Below the pieces are notes generated by a model. It made no database searches. It worked only from the letters and a program-made list of their open reading frames with translations, and was not told where the DNA came from. Positions 1 through 9,118 of a stretch of DNA of 64,000 nucleotides are shown here, one piece after another. Position numbers and translations under genes: made by a program. How positions within the stretch are numbered: position 1 is the first letter of the stretch; each line of letters opens with the position of its first letter. This stretch comes from Paracoccaceae bacterium (GTDB lineage: Bacteria > Pseudomonadota > Alphaproteobacteria > Rhodobacterales > Rhodobacteraceae): the NCBI GenBank assembly GCA_026417295.1, contig JAOADN010000003.1, positions 1-64,000 of the forward strand. The letters are read 5' to 3'.

Positions 1-19
1 AGATGTGTATAAGAGACAG
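1..19. other. Nextera transposon-end adapter (artefact)
   Basis: The window opens with AGATGTGTATAAGAGACAG, exactly the 19-bp Tn5 mosaic end used in Nextera library preparation. It is a library remnant left on the contig and not chromosomal sequence. In two frames it translates to MCIRDR and MYKRQ, peptides that often turn up as false protein starts. Confidence 0.97.
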
Positions 20-713
20 GCGGTCGATTCCGGCGCTGATCGACTGGGTGAAGGCGCATCCGGGGCGGTTCACCTATCCCGCCCCGCCCGACTTCAACGG
101 AGCGGCCTTCGTGCGGCTGGTCTTCTACCATGCGGCGGGGGGTGTGGAGGGGCTGCTCGGCCCCTTCGACCAGGCGACCTTCGACCGGGTGGCGCCGCGG
201 GCCTGGGCGATCCTGAATGAGATGGAGCCCGACCTGTGGCGCGGGGGCGAGACCTATCCGACCTCGATCGCGCAGCTCCAGCAGCTTTTCGCCAACGGCG
301 AGGTCGACCTGTCGTTCGAGTACAACCCCTCGCAGTTCGGTGTCGGGGTCGAGAACGGCACCTTTCCGGCGAGCGTGCGCAGCTATGGTCTGAGCGACGG
401 GACGCTGGCCAACATGAGCTTCACGGCCATTCCCTTCAACGCGCGCAACAAGGCGGCCGCGATGGTGCTGCAGAACCTGCTCCTGTCGGGCGAGGCGCAG
501 CTGCAGAAGGCCCGGCCCGAAGTCTGGGGCGCTGCGCCGGGGATCGACATGGACCGCGCCGATCCGGCGGTGCGGGCGGCCTTTGCGGCGCTGCCGCAGC
601 ACCCGTCGGTCGTTCCCGCGGCAGAGCTTGCGCGGGCGGCGCTGCCCGAGTTGCAGCCCGAGTGGATCGCCGCGATCGAGAAGGGCTGGATCGAGAACGT
701 CGGCCGCAGGTGA
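20..713 (+). CDS. YnjB-like ABC transporter substrate-binding protein (5' truncated)
   Basis: This is the C-terminal part (about 230 residues) of a periplasmic solute-binding protein. The native start lies off the contig; the apparent ATG at base 3 belongs to the adapter. The segment WVKAHPGRFTYPAPPDFNG and the run around 'FSFEYNPS'-type residues (LSFEYNPSQFG here) are characteristic of the YnjB family (COG4134), and two permease genes and an ATPase gene follow on the same strand, as in ynjBCD. The substrate of YnjBCD systems is not firmly known, although the ATPase resembles thiamine, iron and polyamine importers. It is most likely the first gene of the importer operon; 83 bp separate it from the permease. 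Confidence 0.85.
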
Positions 714-796
714 CGGGCGGCGCGCCATGGCGCAAGGGTGGCGGCCCGGCCGGCAGCGCGGCATAGTCGGCCTGCGTCCAGTCACGGAGGTCCCGT

Positions 797-1681
797 TTGC
801 GCCGAAACCTGCCGCCCCTCCGGTCTGTCCGGCCGCCCGGGCGGATCCTGCCGCTGCTGCCCGCGCTGGCGCTGCTGGGCTGGCTTTTCTATGGCGCGCT
901 CGGCCTGTCGGTGCTGCGGAGTTCAGGCGCGGTTCCGGGAGGGGACGGGCAGGGCCAGATGCTTGCGGCCTGGCGTGCCGTGGCCGGCGACCCGCAGGTC
1001 TGGCGCTCGGCCCTGGTGTCGCTGTGGATCGCGGGGGCATCGACGCTGGCCGCAGCCGTGCTGGCCCTGGGGATCGTGCTGCACCTGCGCCGTGCCCCGG
1101 CGGGCCGCGGGGTGCTGGTGGCGCTGATGCGGCTGAACCTGACGGTGCCGCATCTCGTCGGGGCAGCGGGCATGCTGATGCTGTGGGCGCAGTCGGGCCT
1201 GGCGGCGCGGCTGGCCCATGCCATGGGGCTGGTCGGGGCGCCCGCGTCCTTTCCGGCCCTGGTCTGGGATCCCTGGGCGATCGGGATCATCCTTGTCTAT
1301 GTCTGGAAGGAGGCGCCGTTCATCGCGCTTGTCCTTCTGGCCCAGTCCGCGCCTGCGGACCTTGACCGCGAGGACGCCGCGCGGATGCTGGGCGCCTCGC
1401 CCCTGCAGGTGCTGCGCCACGTCACGCTGCCCGCGCTGGCGCCGGGCCTGGCCGCGGCCGCGGCGATCGTCTTCGCCTTTGCCTTCGGGGCCTACGAGGT
1501 GCCGCTGATGCTGGGGGCGAGCGACCCGGTGGCCCTGCCGGTCCTGGCCTGGCAGCGCTTCACCGACCCCGATCTCGCGCTGCGGCCGCAGGCGATGGTG
1601 CTGGCCCTGATGGTGGCGGGCCTGTCGGCCGGCGCGATCGGCGTGCATCTCGGCGCCGTGCGCCGATTGAGGGAGTTCTGA
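797..1681 (+). CDS. ABC transporter permease (YnjC-like, first half)
   Basis: Inner-membrane permease of 294 residues with about six hydrophobic segments. It carries the cytoplasmic EAA-type loop around residues 188-215 (DAARMLGASPLQVLRHVTLP), which docks on the ATPase. The TTG start is chosen because a GGAGG ribosome-binding site lies six bases upstream and the hydrophobic N-terminus follows directly. In Escherichia coli YnjC both permease halves are one long protein; here they are two genes, as in ThiP/PotB-PotC-like systems split into separate subunits. The next permease starts five bases after the stop codon, so the two should be co-translated. Confidence 0.88.
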   Translation: MRRNLPPLRSVRPPGRILPLLPALALLGWLFYGALGLSVLRSSGAVPGGDGQGQMLAAWRAVAGDPQVWRSALVSLWIAGASTLAAAVLALGIVLHLRRAPAGRGVLVALMRLNLTVPHLVGAAGMLMLWAQSGLAARLAHAMGLVGAPASFPALVWDPWAIGIILVYVWKEAPFIALVLLAQSAPADLDREDAARMLGASPLQVLRHVTLPALAPGLAAAAAIVFAFAFGAYEVPLMLGASDPVALPVLAWQRFTDPDLALRPQAMVLALMVAGLSAGAIGVHLGAVRRLREF

Positions 1682-1685
1682 GCCG

Positions 1686-2468
1686 ATGCGCGCGGGTCGG
1701 GGCGTCGCTGTGATCCTGGCGGCCTGGCTGGTGCTGCCGCTGGTGCCGGTGGTGCTTTGGTCATTCGCCCGCGGCTGGCGCTTTCCCGATCTGCTGCCGG
1801 GCGACTGGAGCCTTGCGGCCTGGTCCGGCGTGCTGGCGCCTTCCTCGGACGTGCCGGAGGCGCTGCTGACGGGGGTCGCCCTCGGCCTTGCGGTGACGGC
1901 GGCGGCGCTGGTGCTGGGCGTGCCGGCCGGCCGGGCGCTGGGCCGCGGGCGGTTCCGCGGCAAGGCGGCGGTCGAGGTCGCGATCCTGGCGCCCTTGATC
2001 GTGCCGCCCGTCGCCTATGTCTTCGGGGTTCAGGCGCTGCTCATGCCGCTGGGGCTGGTGCCGACGGCGGCGGGGGTGGCGCTGGCCCATCTGGTGCCTG
2101 TCCTTCCCTATGTCATCCTCGTCATGGCGGCGGTCTTTGCCAATCAGGACGCGCGCTTCGAGGACCAGGCGCTGAGCCTTGGCGCGAGCCGGGCGCAGGT
2201 GTGGCGCCACGTCACCCTGCCGGCGATCCGGCCCGGCCTGACGGCGGCGGCCCTGTTCGCCTTCCTTGTCTCCTGGGGGCAGTACCTCCTGACGCTGGCG
2301 GTGGGCGGCGGGCGGGTCACGACGCCGCCCCTGGCGCTTTACGCCTATCTCGCCAGCGGCCGGAACGACATCGCGGCGGCCATCGCCGCCCTGTCGCTGC
2401 TGCCCGGGATCGCCGTCATCCTGCTTGCCCGGCGCGCCCTGCCGCGCGCGCCTGCGGTGGCGCCATGA
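1686..2468 (+). CDS. ABC transporter permease (YnjC-like, second half)
   Basis: Second inner-membrane permease, 260 residues, with about six transmembrane segments. Its EAA-type loop near residues 155-185 (LSLGASRAQVWRHVTLP) closely echoes the loop of the preceding permease. The stop codon overlaps the ATPase start in an ATGA, indicating translational coupling. With the adjacent permease and ATPase it forms the membrane core of the importer whose truncated binding protein lies at the contig edge. Substrate unknown. Confidence 0.9.
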   Translation: MRAGRGVAVILAAWLVLPLVPVVLWSFARGWRFPDLLPGDWSLAAWSGVLAPSSDVPEALLTGVALGLAVTAAALVLGVPAGRALGRGRFRGKAAVEVAILAPLIVPPVAYVFGVQALLMPLGLVPTAAGVALAHLVPVLPYVILVMAAVFANQDARFEDQALSLGASRAQVWRHVTLPAIRPGLTAAALFAFLVSWGQYLLTLAVGGGRVTTPPLALYAYLASGRNDIAAAIAALSLLPGIAVILLARRALPRAPAVAP

Positions 2469-3511
2469 GCCGGCTCGACCTTGTGGCCGTGACGCACCGC
2501 TATCCGGCGGCGGCTGCGCCGGCGGTGGACGGCGTGACGCTCGAGGTGCCGGAGGGGGCGCGGCTCGCCCTCGTCGGCCCGTCGGGTTCGGGAAAGACGA
2601 CGCTCCTGCGGCTGATCGCCGGCCTCGAGCGGCCCGATGCGGGCGATATCCGCATTGGCGGCGACTCGGTCCTGGCCGTCCCGGCCGGCCCTCGCCGGGG
2701 TGTCGTCCTGGCCTTTCAGGACCACCTTCTGTTCCCGCACATGACGGTGGCCGGGAACGCGGGCTTCGCGCTGGCGATGCGCGGCCTGCCGGCCGGCGAG
2801 GTCGCCCGCAGGACGGGAGAGATGCTGGCGCGGGTCCGCCTGGAGGGGCTGGCCGGACGGAAGCCGGGCGAGCTCTCGGGCGGTCAGCGGGCGCGCGTCG
2901 CGCTGGCGCGGGCGCTGCTCGCGGGGCCGCGGATCCTGCTGCTCGACGAGCCGCTTGCCAGCCTCGATGCGCATCTGCGCGGCGAGATGCGCGACCTCGT
3001 CGCCGAGCTTCAGCGCGAGACCGGCGTGACCATGATCCTCGCCACGCACGACCAGGAGGAGGCGGCGGCCCTGGGCGAGCGGATCGCGCTGATCGTCGCC
3101 GGGCGGCTGGTCCAGGCAGGCCCGGCGGCGGACTTCTACCGCCGTCCGGCCGATGCGGCCGTGGCACGGTTCTTCGGCGGGCGGAACTTCCTGCCGGGCC
3201 GGTCGGAGGGCGGGGTCTTCGACGGACCGCTCGGCCGGCTGGCGCTGCCCGCAGGGGCGCGGGCGGGGCGCGGGATCCTGACGATCCGCCCCGAGGACGT
3301 GATCCCGGGGGGCGAGGGCGAGAACGCGGTCGAGGCGACGGTCGCGGAAGTACAGTTCCTCGGGCCGCGGACGCTGGTCCGCCTGGAGGCAGGCGGGGTC
3401 TCGCTTGCGGCCAGCCTGCCGCCGCGTCTGGCCGAAGGGATGGTGCCCGGCAGGCGCATGCGGGTCACGCTGCCACGCGCGGCGCTGTGGGTCCTGCCCG
3501 CGGGGGACTGA
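2465..3511 (+). CDS. ABC transporter ATP-binding protein
   Basis: ATPase of 348 residues that energises the preceding permeases. The Walker A motif GPSGSGKTT is near residue 38, the signature LSGGQRARVALARA near residue 137, Walker B ILLLDEPLASLD near 158 and the switch histidine in ILATHD near 190. The roughly 110 residues after the nucleotide-binding domain resemble the TOBE-like regulatory domain of Pot/Fbp/Thi-type ATPases. It is therefore longer than E. coli YnjD (about 217 residues). It ends the operon; a palindrome cluster follows 26 bp downstream. Confidence 0.92.
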   Translation: MSRLDLVAVTHRYPAAAAPAVDGVTLEVPEGARLALVGPSGSGKTTLLRLIAGLERPDAGDIRIGGDSVLAVPAGPRRGVVLAFQDHLLFPHMTVAGNAGFALAMRGLPAGEVARRTGEMLARVRLEGLAGRKPGELSGGQRARVALARALLAGPRILLLDEPLASLDAHLRGEMRDLVAELQRETGVTMILATHDQEEAAALGERIALIVAGRLVQAGPAADFYRRPADAAVARFFGGRNFLPGRSEGGVFDGPLGRLALPAGARAGRGILTIRPEDVIPGGEGENAVEATVAEVQFLGPRTLVRLEAGGVSLAASLPPRLAEGMVPGRRMRVTLPRAALWVLPAGD

Positions 3512-3537
3512 GGGCCGGACCCTGCCGGCTGGCGCCG

Positions 3538-3609
3538 GACGCGGTTTCGAAACCGCGTCCCCCATGCCGCCGCGCGGCGGCATGGGACGGGCCTGCGCAG
3601 GCCCGTCCC
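3538..3609. terminator. Three abutting perfect palindromes, probable bidirectional terminator
   Basis: This sits between two convergent genes. Three perfect inverted repeats follow one another: 3538-3559 (arms GACGCGGTTTC / GAAACCGCGTC), 3561-3586 (arms CCCATGCCGCCGC / GCGGCGGCATGGG) and 3584-3609 (arms GGGACGGGCCTGC / GCAGGCCCGTCCC). Each can fold as a hairpin in either transcript. There is no U-tract, so a role in stopping both the transporter and the thiolase transcripts is inferred from position and symmetry. The third repeat shares three bases with the second, so the hairpins may be alternatives. Confidence 0.6.
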
Positions 3610-3616
3610 GCAGCTT

Positions 3617-4798
3617 CTAGACGGCGTGCAGGATGAGCGCCACGCCCTGGCCCACGCCGACGCAGAGCGTCGCCAGCGCCGTCCGCCCGCCGCCCTCGGC
3701 AAGCCGCCGCGCGGCGGCATGGGCGATGCGCGCGCCGCTCATCCCGAGCGGGTGGCCGAGCGCGATGGCCCCGCCGCGGGCATTCACCCGCGGATCGTCG
3801 TCGGCCAGGCCCCAGGCCCGGGTGCAGGCCAGCGCCTGGGCAGCGAAGGCCTCGTTGATCTCGATCACGTCGGCGTCCGCCGGCGCGATCCCGGTGCGTT
3901 CCGCAAGGCGTGCGCAGGCGGCGACCGGACCGATCCCCATGATCCGCGGCGGCACCCCCGCGCTGGCCGCCGCGCCGATCCGCGCGAGGGGCGCAAGGCC
4001 GTGCCGCGCCACCGCGTCCGCCGAGGCGAGGATCATCGCCGCCGCCCCGTCGTTGATCCCCGCGGCATTGCCCGCGGTGACCGTTCCGTCCCGGCGGAAG
4101 GGTGCGGGCAGCGCGGCAAGCCTTTCGGCCGAGGTCGCGCGGGGATGTTCGTCCCGGGCGACGGTCGCCGCCTCTTTCCTGCCGCCGCCCGGGACGGTCA
4201 CGGGCACGATGTCGGCAGCGTGCCAGTCGGCATCGTAGCGTTCCTGGGAGCGCAAGGCGAAGGCGTCCTGGTCGGCGCGCCCAACGGCGAACTCGCGGGC
4301 GACGTTCTCGGCCGTCTCGGGCATCGACTCGATGCCGTATTCCGCGGCGATCCTCTCATGGGCGAAGCGCCAGCCGATGGTCGTGTCGAAGACGCGCGCC
4401 TCGCGCGACCAGGCGGTCTCGGCCTTGGCCATCACGAAGGGTGCGCGGGTCATGCTCTCGACGCCGCCGGCGATGACGATCCCGGCCGCGCCGTCGCGGA
4501 TCATGCGTGCGCCATGGATCACCGCATCGAGCCCAGAGGCGCAGAGCCGGTTCACGGTGAGGGCGGGCACGCTTTCGGGCAGGCGCGACAGGAGCACCGC
4601 CATCCGGGCGACGTTGCGGTTGTCCTCGCCCGCCTGGTTGGCGCAGCCCATCACGACCTCGTCGACGGGAAGGTCGCGCCCGGCAAGGACGGCGTCGATG
4701 ACATGGGCGGCCATCTCGTCGGGGCGCAGGCCGGCCAGCGCCCCGCCGTGGCGCCCGATCGGCGTGCGCCGGCCGTCGCAGAGGAAGACCTCGGTCAT
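3617..4798 (-). CDS. Acetyl-CoA acyltransferase, 3-oxoadipyl-CoA thiolase type
   Basis: Thiolase of 393 residues, the family's normal length. The acyl-accepting Cys86 lies in NRLCASGLDAV, His349 in GHPLGMSGAR and the second catalytic Cys379 in LCVGVGQG. The segment GCANQAGEDNRNVARMA (51-67) is typical of the PcaF/PaaJ 3-oxoadipyl-CoA thiolases. It is the last gene of the leftward arm (hydratase, dehydrogenase, thiolase), 22 bp after the dehydrogenase. It probably performs the final C-C cleavage releasing acetyl-CoA from the ring-derived acyl-CoA. The pathway assignment rests on the neighbours. Confidence 0.9.
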   Translation of the reverse strand: MTEVFLCDGRRTPIGRHGGALAGLRPDEMAAHVIDAVLAGRDLPVDEVVMGCANQAGEDNRNVARMAVLLSRLPESVPALTVNRLCASGLDAVIHGARMIRDGAAGIVIAGGVESMTRAPFVMAKAETAWSREARVFDTTIGWRFAHERIAAEYGIESMPETAENVAREFAVGRADQDAFALRSQERYDADWHAADIVPVTVPGGGRKEAATVARDEHPRATSAERLAALPAPFRRDGTVTAGNAAGINDGAAAMILASADAVARHGLAPLARIGAAASAGVPPRIMGIGPVAACARLAERTGIAPADADVIEINEAFAAQALACTRAWGLADDDPRVNARGGAIALGHPLGMSGARIAHAAARRLAEGGGRTALATLCVGVGQGVALILHAV

Positions 4799-4820
4799 GA
4801 ATGCGCCTCCTGTCCGGGGA

Positions 4821-5951
4821 TCATTCGAGCGCCTCGAGTTCGGGTGTCACGGCATAGCGCGCCGCGAGGGCGGCGGGCGCGGCCCGGGCGAGGCGGCGCA
4901 GCGTCTCGCGCACCCTGTCGAGGCCGAGCGCGCGTGCCCCCTCGAGCGGGCCGCGCGGGAAGTTCATCCCCAGCCGCATCGCGGTGTCGATGCCTTCTTC
5001 GCCCGGTCCCGCGGGGCCGAGCAGCGTGGCCGCCTCGTTGGCCAGGGTCGCCTCGATCCTGAGCGCGATCCCGGCGGCGTCTTCCGGGGCGGGCCCCGGG
5101 GCCTGCGGCCAGAGGAAGCCGCGGCCGGTCTTGCGGCCAAGCCGCCCCTCGGCGACGGCCTGTTCGAGGACGGGAAAGACGGCGTGGCGCGGATGCCGGC
5201 CAAGCCCCTCGTAGACGCCGCGGGTCGCGGCGAGATGGATGTCGGCGCCGATCAGGTCGATCAGCGAGAGCGGCCCGATCCGGTAGCCTGCCGCCAGCAT
5301 GGCCGCATCGATGTCGCTGGCCGACCGCCCCTCGGCGAGCAGCGCCAGGGCCTCGCCGTAGAAGGGGCGGGCGACACGGTTGACGATGAAGCCCGGCGTG
5401 TCGGGCGCGGCCACGACGGTCTTGCCGGCGGCCTCGGCAAGGGTGCGCGCCCGGGCGAGCGCGGCCGGATCGCTGCGGGGATGCGACACGAGTTCGACCA
5501 GCCGCATCGCCGGCGCCGGATTGAAGAAGTGCAGGCCGAGCACGCGGCCGGGCCGCAGGGCGGCCGACGCGATTCCGGCAACCCGGAGCGAGGAGGTGTT
5601 GGTCGCGATCACCGCGTCAGGCGACAGGGCGTCTTCCAGTGCAGCGACAAGGGCCGTCTTGGCGGTCAGGTCCTCGGCGATGGCCTCGACGACCAGCCCG
5701 GCCCTCCCCATGTCGGCGGGGCCGTCGACGATGCTCAGCCGGGCCAGCGCCGCGTCGCGCGCCCCGGCCGCCATCCGGCCGGCCGCGACGCGCTCCTCGA
5801 GTGCCGCGGCGAGCCTTTCGCGGGCGCTGTCGCGGGCCGCCGCGGCGGCATCCGTCGCCAGCACGGCGAGCCCGGCCTGGAGGAAGACCTGGGCGATGCC
5901 GAGGCCCATCGTGCCGAGACCGACGACGCCTGTCACGCCGGGGCCGGTCAT
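4821..5951 (-). CDS. 3-hydroxyacyl-CoA dehydrogenase
   Basis: NAD-dependent oxidation of a 3-hydroxyacyl-CoA to the 3-ketoacyl-CoA. The N-terminal Rossmann motif GLGTMG is at residues 11-16, and the catalytic-histidine segment [10 protein letters not shown] and the PGFIVNR linker precede the C-terminal dimerisation domain. At 376 residues it is longer than the ~280-residue single-domain type and has a second partial C-terminal 3HCDH domain. Its start overlaps the upstream hydratase stop in an ATGA. With the flanking hydratase and thiolase it provides a full lower beta-oxidation set for the neighbouring aromatic acyl-CoA pathway. Confidence 0.9.
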   Translation of the reverse strand: MTGPGVTGVVGLGTMGLGIAQVFLQAGLAVLATDAAAAARDSARERLAAALEERVAAGRMAAGARDAALARLSIVDGPADMGRAGLVVEAIAEDLTAKTALVAALEDALSPDAVIATNTSSLRVAGIASAALRPGRVLGLHFFNPAPAMRLVELVSHPRSDPAALARARTLAEAAGKTVVAAPDTPGFIVNRVARPFYGEALALLAEGRSASDIDAAMLAAGYRIGPLSLIDLIGADIHLAATRGVYEGLGRHPRHAVFPVLEQAVAEGRLGRKTGRGFLWPQAPGPAPEDAAGIALRIEATLANEAATLLGPAGPGEEGIDTAMRLGMNFPRGPLEGARALGLDRVRETLRRLARAAPAALAARYAVTPELEALE

Positions 5952-6721
5952 TCGCCGCGGAACGCCGGCTGGCGCCGTTCGAGGAAGGCGCGGACGCCCT
6001 CGGCCTTGTCGGCGCTGTCGTGGAGCGCCTCGAAAAGGGCGCGCTCGAGGCGGAATCCCTCGGCCAGGCCGGCCTCGGCCGCAGCCCTCACGGCGGCCTT
6101 GGCGTCGCGCAGTGCAAGGGGCGCGCGACCGGCGAGCCGGTCGGCGAGGGCCGCCGCCTCGGGCAGGGCATCGCCCGCGGCGAGGATCGAGGCGATCCCC
6201 CAGGCACCGGCCGTCGCCTGGTCGACGATCTCGCCGAGGAGGATCATGCGGGCCGCCCGCGACCGCCCGACCAGCGCCGTCAGCCGCTGGGTGCCCCCCG
6301 CGCCGGGAATGAGGCCGAGGCTGGTCTCGGGCAGGCCGAGCCGCGCCGTGGCGCCGAGGACGACGATGTCGGCATTCAGCACGAGCTCGAACCCGCCACC
6401 CAGAGCAGGGCCGTCGACCGCCGCGATGAGGGGCTTGGGGAAGGCCGCGATGCGCGCCCAGTGCCCCTTGCGCGGATCGGCGGCCGATTCCGCGGCCGTC
6501 TTGTCGGCCATCTCGCCGATGTCGGCCCCCGCGGCGAAGCTGCCGCCGGCGCCGGTGACCACCACAGCCCGCACCGCCGGGTCGGCCGCCGCCGCCACGA
6601 GCGCGTCGGCCAGCCGGCCGAGCAGCGCCGTCGTCAGCGCGTTGCGCCGGGCGGGGCGGTTGAGCGTCAGCAGCACCCAGCCCGCGCGGGAATCGACCAG
6701 CAGTTCGTCCGTCTCGTCCAT
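5948..6721 (-). CDS. Enoyl-CoA hydratase
   Basis: Crotonase-fold hydratase of 257 residues. Both catalytic glutamates are present: Glu112 in GGGFELVL and Glu132 in [14 protein letters not shown], and the oxyanion-hole segment AAGADI is at 63-68. The start at 6721 is preferred over an in-frame ATG at 6751, because the latter lies inside the operator palindrome and would add ten unrelated residues. Neither start has a clear Shine-Dalgarno sequence. A candidate promoter places transcription start at about the ATG, so the message may be leaderless. First gene of the leftward arm. Confidence 0.88.
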   Translation of the reverse strand: MDETDELLVDSRAGWVLLTLNRPARRNALTTALLGRLADALVAAAADPAVRAVVVTGAGGSFAAGADIGEMADKTAAESAADPRKGHWARIAAFPKPLIAAVDGPALGGGFELVLNADIVVLGATARLGLPETSLGLIPGAGGTQRLTALVGRSRAARMILLGEIVDQATAGAWGIASILAAGDALPEAAALADRLAGRAPLALRDAKAAVRAAAEAGLAEGFRLERALFEALHDSADKAEGVRAFLERRQPAFRGE

Positions 6722-6726
6722 GGCGG

Positions 6727-6755
6727 GATCATGCGGGTTCGGCCGGAACATTCAA
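6727..6755 (-). promoter_or_regulatory. Candidate sigma70 promoter, leftward arm
   Basis: On the minus strand, TTGAAT (6755-6750) and ATGATC (6732-6727) are separated by 17 bp. The -35 hexamer overlaps the left operator palindrome. The predicted start lies close to the hydratase ATG at 6721. This was found by eye and the -10 match is imperfect. Confidence 0.4.
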
Positions 6756-6777
6756 GCTCGAAATATTCAAGCTTGAA
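6751..6777. promoter_or_regulatory. Double 12-bp palindrome, probable MarR operator
   Basis: TTCAAGCTCGAA (6751-6762) and the perfect palindrome TTCAAGCTTGAA (6766-6777) are spaced by three bases, so their centres are 15 bp apart. They lie alone in the only AT-rich stretch between the divergent arms. Twin TTCAA/TTGAA half-sites fit the palindromic operators bound by MarR dimers, and a marR gene lies in the rightward operon. The regulator assignment is inferred. Confidence 0.65.
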
Positions 6778-6801
6778 AGAATTGCCGGCCGGTGCCACGA
6801 T
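6773..6801 (+). promoter_or_regulatory. Candidate sigma70 promoter, rightward arm
   Basis: TTGAAA (6773-6778), partly inside the right palindrome, is followed after 17 bp by CACGAT (6796-6801), a weak -10. Operator occupancy would block the -35. A strong GGGGAGG ribosome-binding site lies at 6818-6824 before the ATG at 6833. Confidence 0.35.
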
Positions 6802-6832
6802 TCGCCCCGACGGAATCGGGGAGGCGGCACGC

Positions 6833-9118
6833 ATGAAGGTCCTGTGTCTCGGCGGCGGTCCGGCAGGGCTTTACTTCGCGATCTCGATGAAGCTGCGCGA
6901 TGCCGCCCACGAGGTCACCGTGCTGGAGCGCAACCGCGCCAACGACACGTTCGGCTGGGGCGTGGTGCTGTCTGACGATGCGCTGTCGCGGATGGAGGGG
7001 AACGATCCGGTCTCGACGGCGGCGATCCGCGCCAGCTTTGCCTACTGGGACGACATCGCCGTGGTGCGCGGTGAGGAGCGCATGGTCTCGGGCGGGCACG
7101 GCTTTGCCGGGATCGGGCGCCGGCAGCTTCTGATCCTGCTTCAGGAGCGGGCACGCGAGCTGGGCGTGGACCTGCGCTTCGAGACCGAGTTCCGCTCGGC
7201 CGGGGACTACCGCAGGGACTACGACCTGGTCGTCGCCGCCGACGGGATCAACTCTGCCGTCCGCCGGGAATATGCCGAGATCTTCCGCCCCGACATCGAC
7301 ACCCGCCGCTGCAAGTTCGTCTGGCTGGGGACCCACCAGAAGTTCGACGACGCCTTCACCTTCATCTTCGAGAAGACGGAACACGGCTGGGTCTGGGCGC
7401 ATTGCTACCAGTTCGACGCCACGACCGCGACCTTCATCGTCGAGTGCACGAAGGAGACCTGGGACGCCTGGGGATTCGAGGCGATGTCGAAGGAGGAGAC
7501 GGTCGCCACCTGCGAACGCATCTTCGCGCGCCATCTGGGCGGGCACGCACTGATGTCCAACGCCGCCCACCTGCGCGGCTCGGCGGTCTGGATGCAGTTC
7601 CCGCGCGTGATCTGCGAGCGCTGGTACACCGGCAATGTCGTGCTGATGGGCGACGCGGCGGCGACGGGGCATTTCTCGATCGGCTCGGGCTCGCGCCTTG
7701 CCATGGACAGCGCCATCGCCCTGGCCGACTACCTGCATGCCGAACCGACGCTCGAGGCTGCCTTCGCCCGCTATCAGGACGAGCGGCGGCTTGAGGTGCT
7801 GCGCCTGCAGTCGGCGGCGCGCAACAGCCTGGAATGGTTCGAGGAGGCCGAGCGCTACCTCGACATGCCGATGATCCAGTTCACCTATTCGCTGCTGACC
7901 CGCAGCCAGCGGATCAGCCACGAGAACCTGCGCCTGCGCGATCCGGGCTGGCTGCGCCAGGCCGAGGACTGGTTCCAGGCACGCGCCGGCGGGCAGGCGG
8001 GGCGCGCGCCGATGTTCGCGCCCTTCGAGCTGCGCGGGATGCGCCTGCAGAACCGCATCGTCGTCTCGCCCATGGCGCAGTACCGGGCAGTGGACGGCTG
8101 CCCGACCGACTGGCACTTCGTCCACTACGCCGAGCGGGCGAAGGGCGGGGCGGGCCTCGTCTGCGTCGAGATGACCTGCGTCTCGCCCGAGGGGCGGATC
8201 ACGCCGGGTTGTCCGGGCCTGTACGCCCCGGCGCACGAGGCGGCCTGGAAGCGGCTGACCGACTTCGTCCATGCCGAGACCGGCGCGCGCATCTGCATGC
8301 AGATCGGCCATGCCGGACGCAAGGCCTCGGTCCAGGTGCCCTGGGAGGATGACGAGATGCCCCTGCGCGAGGGCGGCTGGGAGACGCTCGGCCCCTCGGC
8401 AGTCGCCTGGTCGCCCGATCATCCCGCCCCGCGCGAGATGACGCGGGCCGACATGGACGTGGTCGTGCGTCAGTTCGCCGAGGCCGCCGCGATGGCGGCG
8501 CGCGCGGGCTTCGACATGATCGAGCTGCACGCCGCGCATGGCTACCTGATCTCGTCCTTCATCTCGCCCCTGTCGAACCGGCGCAGCGATGCCTATGGCG
8601 GCCCGCTCGGGAACCGGATGCGCTTTCCGCTCGAGGTGCTGGCGGCGATGCGCGGGGCCTGGGGCTGGGAGAAGCCCCTGTCGGTGCGGATCTCGGCCAG
8701 CGACTGGGTGGGCGAGAGAGGGATCACGCCGCAGGATTCCGTCGAGATCGCGCGCCTCTTCCATGCGGCCGGTGCCGACATCATCGACGTGAGTGCGGGC
8801 CAGACCTCGACCGAGGCGCGACCGGTCTACGGACGGATGTTCCAGACCCCCTTCTCGGACCGGATCCGCAACGAGGCCGGCCTGGCGACGATGGCGGTCG
8901 GCAACATCACCGACCACGATCAGGCGAACGCGATCCTGCTGGCGGGACGTGCGGACCTTGTCTGCCTGGCGCGGCCGCACCTGGCCGATCCCTACTGGAC
9001 GCTGCATGCGGCGGTGGCACAGGGCGACATGGCGACCTCCTGGCCCTTGCCCTACCTGCGCGGGCGCGACCAGGCGCGGCGCCTGCGCGAGCGCCAGCAG
9101 GAGGCGATCCGGGCATGA
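6833..9118 (+). CDS. 2-aminobenzoyl-CoA monooxygenase/reductase-like fused flavoenzyme
   Basis: Two-domain protein of 761 residues. Residues 1 to about 385 form an FAD monooxygenase of the salicylate-hydroxylase type: GGGPAGL near 7-13, a DG segment near 139 ([13 protein letters not shown]) and the [17 protein letters not shown] motif near 273. From about residue 394 an old-yellow-enzyme domain follows ([21 protein letters not shown] region, then [17 protein letters not shown] and [10 protein letters not shown]). This fusion is the architecture of Azoarcus evansii 2-aminobenzoyl-CoA monooxygenase/reductase, which hydroxylates and then reduces the CoA-bound ring. Databases often label such fusions 'salicylyl-CoA 5-hydroxylase/oxidoreductase', so salicylyl-CoA is the main alternative. 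The neighbouring RidA and ligase favour 2-aminobenzoate. Start set by GGGGAGG eight bases upstream. Confidence 0.82.
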   Translation: MKVLCLGGGPAGLYFAISMKLRDAAHEVTVLERNRANDTFGWGVVLSDDALSRMEGNDPVSTAAIRASFAYWDDIAVVRGEERMVSGGHGFAGIGRRQLLILLQERARELGVDLRFETEFRSAGDYRRDYDLVVAADGINSAVRREYAEIFRPDIDTRRCKFVWLGTHQKFDDAFTFIFEKTEHGWVWAHCYQFDATTATFIVECTKETWDAWGFEAMSKEETVATCERIFARHLGGHALMSNAAHLRGSAVWMQFPRVICERWYTGNVVLMGDAAATGHFSIGSGSRLAMDSAIALADYLHAEPTLEAAFARYQDERRLEVLRLQSAARNSLEWFEEAERYLDMPMIQFTYSLLTRSQRISHENLRLRDPGWLRQAEDWFQARAGGQAGRAPMFAPFELRGMRLQNRIVVSPMAQYRAVDGCPTDWHFVHYAERAKGGAGLVCVEMTCVSPEGRITPGCPGLYAPAHEAAWKRLTDFVHAETGARICMQIGHAGRKASVQVPWEDDEMPLREGGWETLGPSAVAWSPDHPAPREMTRADMDVVVRQFAEAAAMAARAGFDMIELHAAHGYLISSFISPLSNRRSDAYGGPLGNRMRFPLEVLAAMRGAWGWEKPLSVRISASDWVGERGITPQDSVEIARLFHAAGADIIDVSAGQTSTEARPVYGRMFQTPFSDRIRNEAGLATMAVGNITDHDQANAILLAGRADLVCLARPHLADPYWTLHAAVAQGDMATSWPLPYLRGRDQARRLRERQQEAIRA

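Noticed and set aside
3-20. ATG at base 3 as the true start of the binding protein
   Set aside because: The codons MCIRDR come from the Nextera adapter; the gene is truncated at the contig edge.
6722-6751. Upstream ATG at 6751 for the enoyl-CoA hydratase
   Set aside because: It lies inside the operator palindrome and would add ten residues with no family similarity.
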